NCBI GenBank assembly: GCA_964458935.1
Contig: CAYWKS010000017.1
Location: 1-54,715, forward strand
Source: CAYWKS01 sp964458935
GTDB taxonomy: Bacteria; Planctomycetota; Phycisphaerae; Phycisphaerales; Zrk34
Direction: 5' to 3'
DNA length: 54,715 bases
The position numbers and the translations under genes were made by a program. This document shows, piece after piece, positions 52,049 through 54,715 of this stretch. The stretch's first letter is position 1, and each line of letters begins with the position of its first letter. The notes under the pieces are model-generated. The model made no database searches, was not told where the DNA came from, and was given only the letters and a program-made list of their open reading frames with translations.

Positions 52049-52492
52049 ATGGCTGACGAATCCCAAGCCACCGTCATCGGGCCGGACACCCACATCAAGG
52101 GCGAGATGACCTTCGACAAGAGCTGCAAGCTGCTGGGCTCGTTCGAGGGGACGATCACCGCCAAGGGGGAACTGCAGGTCGCTGCGGGCGCCACCTGCCG
52201 CGCCCAGGTCGAGGCCGACTCGATCACCGTCGACGGCAACATCGAGGGCAATGTCACCGGCCGGGAGAAGATCCAGCTCAACGCCAAGGCGACGATCACC
52301 GGCGACGTCGTGGCGGCCAGGCTGGTGGTCGCCGAGGGCGCCAGCTTCTCCGGGCACGTCTCGGTCGGCCCCGAGGCGGTCAAGGGCGGCGGGAGCGGCG
52401 GCGGCCAGCAGGCCAAGTCGCCCACCGGCCCGCCGGACCCGCCATCCGGCAACGCGACCAAGCGTGAAGCGGCCACCGCGGCGGCCAGATGA
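52049..52492 (+). CDS. Bactofilin
   Basis: 147-aa cytoskeletal protein that polymerises without nucleotide. It has the DUF583 beta-helix core (TVIGPDTHIKGEMTFDKSCKLLGSFEGTITAKGELQVAAGATCRAQVEADSITVDGNIEGNVTGREKIQLNAKATITGDVVAARLVVAEGASFSGHV) and a disordered Gly/Pro-rich tail. ATGGAG precedes the ATG. A zinc-ribbon bactofilin-like gene starts 3 nt after its stop, so the two form an operon and probably co-assemble. Confidence 0.93.
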   Translation: MADESQATVIGPDTHIKGEMTFDKSCKLLGSFEGTITAKGELQVAAGATCRAQVEADSITVDGNIEGNVTGREKIQLNAKATITGDVVAARLVVAEGASFSGHVSVGPEAVKGGGSGGGQQAKSPTGPPDPPSGNATKREAATAAAR

Positions 52493-52495
52493 TCC

Positions 52496-52930
52496 ATGCC
52501 CGCTCCGCCACGCACCGTCGAGTGTTATCACTGCCACCAGCGCATCGAGGTGGCGGCGGCGGCGATGAGCCTGCCGTGCCCGCGGTGCCACAAGGTGCTG
52601 ATCGTCGAGGACGTGGTCGTGCGAAACTACAAGCCGGTCAAGACGCTGGCGACGTGCGGGCGGCTGATCGTCCGCAAGGGCGGCCGCGTCGTGGCCCAGA
52701 CCATCGAGGCCCACGCGGGCGTGGAATGCCATGGCGCGGTGTACGGCAGCGTCCGCAGCGGCGGGCCGGTGACCCTGGGCGCCCGCTCGGAGTGGAAGGG
52801 CGATCTGGCGGCACCGTCGCTGGTGATCAAGGCCGGCGCCCGCGTGCTCGGCGGGTTCTTTCGCATCCGCGCGGCCGCGGCGGGCGGCGAGGCGCCCGCG
52901 GACGCGGGCCCGCAGCACGGGCCGTTGTGA
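52496..52930 (+). CDS. Zinc-ribbon plus bactofilin-like protein
   Basis: 144-aa protein starting with a zinc ribbon (VECYHCHQRIEVAAAAMSLPCPRCHKVL, two CxxC pairs), then a short beta-helix region (TCGRLIVRKGGRVVAQTIEAHAGVECHGAVYGSVRSGGPVTLGARSEWKGDLAAPSLVIKAGARVLGGFFRI) that resembles bactofilin repeats. The combination suggests a filament-associated protein with a metal-stabilised head. Adjacent to the canonical bactofilin. Confidence 0.8.
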   Translation: MPAPPRTVECYHCHQRIEVAAAAMSLPCPRCHKVLIVEDVVVRNYKPVKTLATCGRLIVRKGGRVVAQTIEAHAGVECHGAVYGSVRSGGPVTLGARSEWKGDLAAPSLVIKAGARVLGGFFRIRAAAAGGEAPADAGPQHGPL

Positions 52931-53074
52931 GGCCGAGAAGGCGGTTGGCCGCGGAATTATGCTTGCCATGGCCGTTAGCGGGGGGTTAAGGTATAACACG
53001 GTCGGACGGATCAGGCCGCTGGGCGACCAGCGGATCGCTGCATCAGCAACACAACCTGCCAACAGGAGATGCCC

Positions 53075-53290
53075 ATGGAGGCGTACGAGCGGCTCAAGCA
53101 GATCGTCGAATCGGCAGAAGAGGACATCCGCAAGGCGGAAGGTGGCAACAAGGCCGCCGGAACCCGCGCCCGCAAGACCATGCAGGACGTCAAGAGCGCC
53201 GCCCAGGACGTCCGCAACCAGATCCTGGAGCTGCGAGACGGCGGGTCGGGCGATTCGCCGCCGCCGCCCGGTGGCATGGGCATGGGCTGA
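53075..53290 (+). CDS. Histone H1-like (Hc1-type) protein
   Basis: 71-aa helical protein. EAYERLKQIVESAEEDIRKAEGGNKAAGTRARKTMQDVKSAAQDVRNQILELR follows the bacterial Hc1/H1-like pattern, with the conserved GNKAAGTR(A/V)RK segment, and may bind DNA or act in nucleoid organisation. A short Pro/Gly/Met-rich tail replaces the Lys-rich tail of chlamydial Hc1. AGGAG lies 6 nt before the ATG at 53075, preferred over the ATG at 53069. The 250 nt after it (53291-53541) hold no gene I can support. Confidence 0.72.
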   Translation: MEAYERLKQIVESAEEDIRKAEGGNKAAGTRARKTMQDVKSAAQDVRNQILELRDGGSGDSPPPPGGMGMG

Positions 53291-53541
53291 GCCCCGCTCG
53301 CCCCGGACAGGCCCTTCACGCCGGATGATGCCGCGGCGGCCGTCGCGACGGGCTTGACCGCCGTGCCCGCCGCGACCCGGGGCCGCAAGCCCCGCCGCCT
53401 TGCCAATGTGCGGCCGTTGCGGTACTTAATGCAATCCTGCGGACAGTCGACCCATCGTTGTCGGATGGGCCGATCCGTTCGTCCTGCCCGCACCGCCCGC
53501 GCTGCGGCGTTCGTGATTCCTCCTTGCCGAAGGCGTAGTCC

Positions 53542-54024
53542 ATGCCCCCCAATCTGCTGATGGATATCTCGGAGGTCGACCTCGACCACGTGAAGTACGG
53601 CGTCGCGGACATCGAGGCGGTCAACCCCCAACGGGGCGATATGCGGCACCTCGACGGCATCTGCTGGAGCGAGTTCTCCGAGCGGGGTCTGGCCGCCGTC
53701 GGGTTCAAGGACTGCCGCGCCGACGAGTTCTGGGTTCCCGGCCACATCCCCGGCCGACCGCTGCTGCCCGGCGTGCTGATGATCGAAAGCGCCGCACAAC
53801 TCGCCGCGTTCATGATCAAGAAGTTCCGCGAGGAAGAAGGCTTTCTCGGGTTCCTCGGGTGCAACGAGGTCAAGTTCCGGGGCCAGGTCGAGCCCGGCCA
53901 GCGGTTCTACATCATCGGCCACGAGATCGACTACCGCCGCGGCCGCCGCTTCCGGTGCACCACGCAGGGCCTGTGCGACGGCAAGGTCGTCTTCGAAGGC
54001 CTGATCAACGGCATGAGCATGTGA
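53542..54024 (+). CDS. FabZ-like hotdog-fold dehydratase
   Basis: 160-aa protein of the FabZ/FabA-type hotdog family. The central segment DEFWVPGHIPGRPLLPGVLMIESAAQLAAFMIKK carries the active-site His (in GHIPGRPLLPG) and the helix Glu (IESAAQ). It differs from housekeeping FabZ in the N-terminal 60 residues and by lacking fatty-acid synthesis neighbours, so it may act on another acyl-ACP or acyl-CoA. AAGG precedes the ATG at moderate distance. Confidence 0.83.
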   Translation: MPPNLLMDISEVDLDHVKYGVADIEAVNPQRGDMRHLDGICWSEFSERGLAAVGFKDCRADEFWVPGHIPGRPLLPGVLMIESAAQLAAFMIKKFREEEGFLGFLGCNEVKFRGQVEPGQRFYIIGHEIDYRRGRRFRCTTQGLCDGKVVFEGLINGMSM

Positions 54025-54155
54025 TCGGCCCCGCTGCGGGCCGCCCGGCGTTTGCCTTTCCCGCTGGCATGTGATGTCCGCCGGTCGCGCCGGCCGGACG
54101 CGGTTGTTGCTGCGGCATCGCCGAAACGACGGGCCTTTGCGCCCCAAAGCGTCGT

Positions 54156-54504
54156 TTGTCCGCCCCCCCACTCCCCCCGGAAAGTGTCGCCGGCGCGGTA
54201 ACTCCAATTTGTGTTTGAGCTTGCGTTTGTCCTGGGCCGCTTGGCCGGGTGCGGCGACGGGCTGTAGAAGCCGATTGGCGGGGGTTTTTTTTGAGCATTC
54301 CGGGGGTTTCCGGGGGTGTCCGGGGGTGTCCGGGGGACGGGGCAGCGCAGCGAGCAGACGGCCAGCGTGCCTGCTGGGGTTGGGGTGTTAGGGTGGTCAT
54401 GCTATATAGGGAGCGGGCCGCGTGATCGAGCGCACGCAGCCGTCGCGTCGGCGGGTGTGGTCGGTTGTAAGTATTGACGTGGCCGAGCCATGAAAAAATC
54501 TTCG
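54156..54504 (+). repeat. Intergenic element, copy B (diverged repeat)
   Basis: The second copy of the element at 28986-29379, in opposite orientation. The entry block 54156-54180 matches copy A at 22 of 25 positions. The exit block 54467-54504 shares GTAAGT, GTGGCC and ATGAAAAAATCT, followed by CG. Unlike copy A, the ATG here opens a frame that remains open to the window end. The stretch before it (54025-54155) contains nothing I can support. Confidence 0.5.
54299..54338 (+). repeat. Four-unit tandem 10-mer, G-quadruplex-prone
   Basis: Units TCCGGGGGTT, TCCGGGGGTG, TCCGGGGGTG and TCCGGGGGAC run head to tail, giving four G5 tracts with 5-nt loops, then a further GGGG. An eight-T run lies 11 nt upstream at 54281-54291. 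The G-rich strand is the plus strand and could fold as a G-quadruplex in DNA or RNA. Confidence 0.8.
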
Positions 54505-54715
54505 TCGAATGGGCGTCCCCCCCGAATCCCCGCCGCGCCGGTGCGCGCAGCCGGCGGCAGCAACAACAACCCACGCCCACAAACCGCGGGCGTTAGACCG
54601 CGGACGGGGCAACGCGCTGTACAGAACGACGCCGGCGTGAGCGATGAGGTCGACCCCGAATACCTCGAATTCATCCTTCGTAGTACTACGGAGAATGGAC
54701 ACGCCCACCGCGAAG
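54490..54715 (+). CDS. Partial CDS running off the window, hypothetical
   Basis: An ATG at 54490 opens a frame of 75 codons with no stop to the end of the window (MKKSSSNGRPPRIPAAPVRA... then VDPEYLEFILRSTTENG). The first 50 residues are Pro/Arg/Asn-rich and look disordered; the last 25 are more protein-like. A GAG lies close upstream, and TTGACG at 54474-54479 is too near to be its -35 box. Not recognised; low confidence until the rest is seen. Confidence 0.35.
   Translation, partial: MKKSSSNGRPPRIPAAPVRAAGGSNNNPRPQTAGVRPRTGQRAVQNDAGVSDEVDPEYLEFILRSTTENGHAHRE

Overview
The window is GC-rich and almost fully coding. It looks like a chromosomal segment of a Planctomycetota bacterium, probably of the Phycisphaerae. 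The grounds are three PEP-CTERM proteins (VPEP or IPEP motif, glycine-rich segment, Arg-rich tail), a bactofilin pair with one zinc-ribbon version, a FapA/DUF342 protein, a DUF1080 protein, an XylR-like AraC regulator and a prepilin-like FTLVELLVV protein. kdsB, a porin-like beta-barrel and a lipoprotein indicate a Gram-negative envelope. This placement is inferred from protein families; no rRNA or tRNA gene was seen.

Layout: 0-2.7 kb, a 5'-truncated atpA, a broken small membrane ORF and a LuxR regulator; 3-6.3 kb, cyclophilin, a polytopic membrane protein and ilvH; 6.3-11 kb, a glycogen-synthase-like glycosyltransferase, a DUF1294 protein, citrate synthase and an MBL hydrolase; 11-15.2 kb, an attenuator plus cimA, then small zinc proteins and a TPR-YggX protein; 15.3-20.6 kb, a CHASE2 nucleotide cyclase with two CNNM/CorC-like transporters; 20.7-23.6 kb, a beta-barrel, lipoprotein and FecR cluster; 23.8-30.2 kb, trpD, an AraC regulator, a PEP-CTERM protein, a PhzF remnant, SGNH, GNAT and DUF1080 genes; 30.3-37.2 kb, pyrG, a PEP-CTERM protein, fapA and fusA; 37.3-43.2 kb, housekeeping genes (CoA-binding protein, deacetylase, kdsB, TPR protein, def, fmt); 43.3-48.9 kb, a lamin-tail PEP-CTERM protein, a LuxR regulator, a prepilin-like protein, a metallopeptidase-like protein, a 3D-domain protein and a HEAT/TPR protein; 49.1-54 kb, an attenuator plus leuA, a methyltransferase, bactofilins, a histone H1-like protein and a FabZ-like protein.

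The most interesting system is regulatory. cimA (isoleucine branch) and leuA (leucine branch) lie 38 kb apart, and each is preceded by a compact attenuator: a TTGNCN-N16-TANANT promoter, a short ORF rich in the pathway's own end-product codons (5 Ile of 18; 4 Leu of 23), a candidate antiterminator strand overlapping that ORF's stop codon, and a strong intrinsic terminator before the enzyme gene. In both, the leader ATG begins 10 nt after the last base of the -10 box, so the leader peptides may be read from leaderless or nearly leaderless RNA.

A second, window-wide pattern supports that reading. Many genes without an obvious Shine-Dalgarno sequence (def, fmt, pyrG, trpD, the MBL hydrolase, DUF1294, the cyclase, the deacetylase, the TPR-YggX gene) have a TANNNT box 5-9 nt before the ATG, several with a good -35 box. 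A third non-coding signal is a diverged pair of about 350-390 bp intergenic elements in opposite orientation (29.0-29.4 and 54.2-54.5 kb), each ending in the same ATGAAAAAATCT start block.
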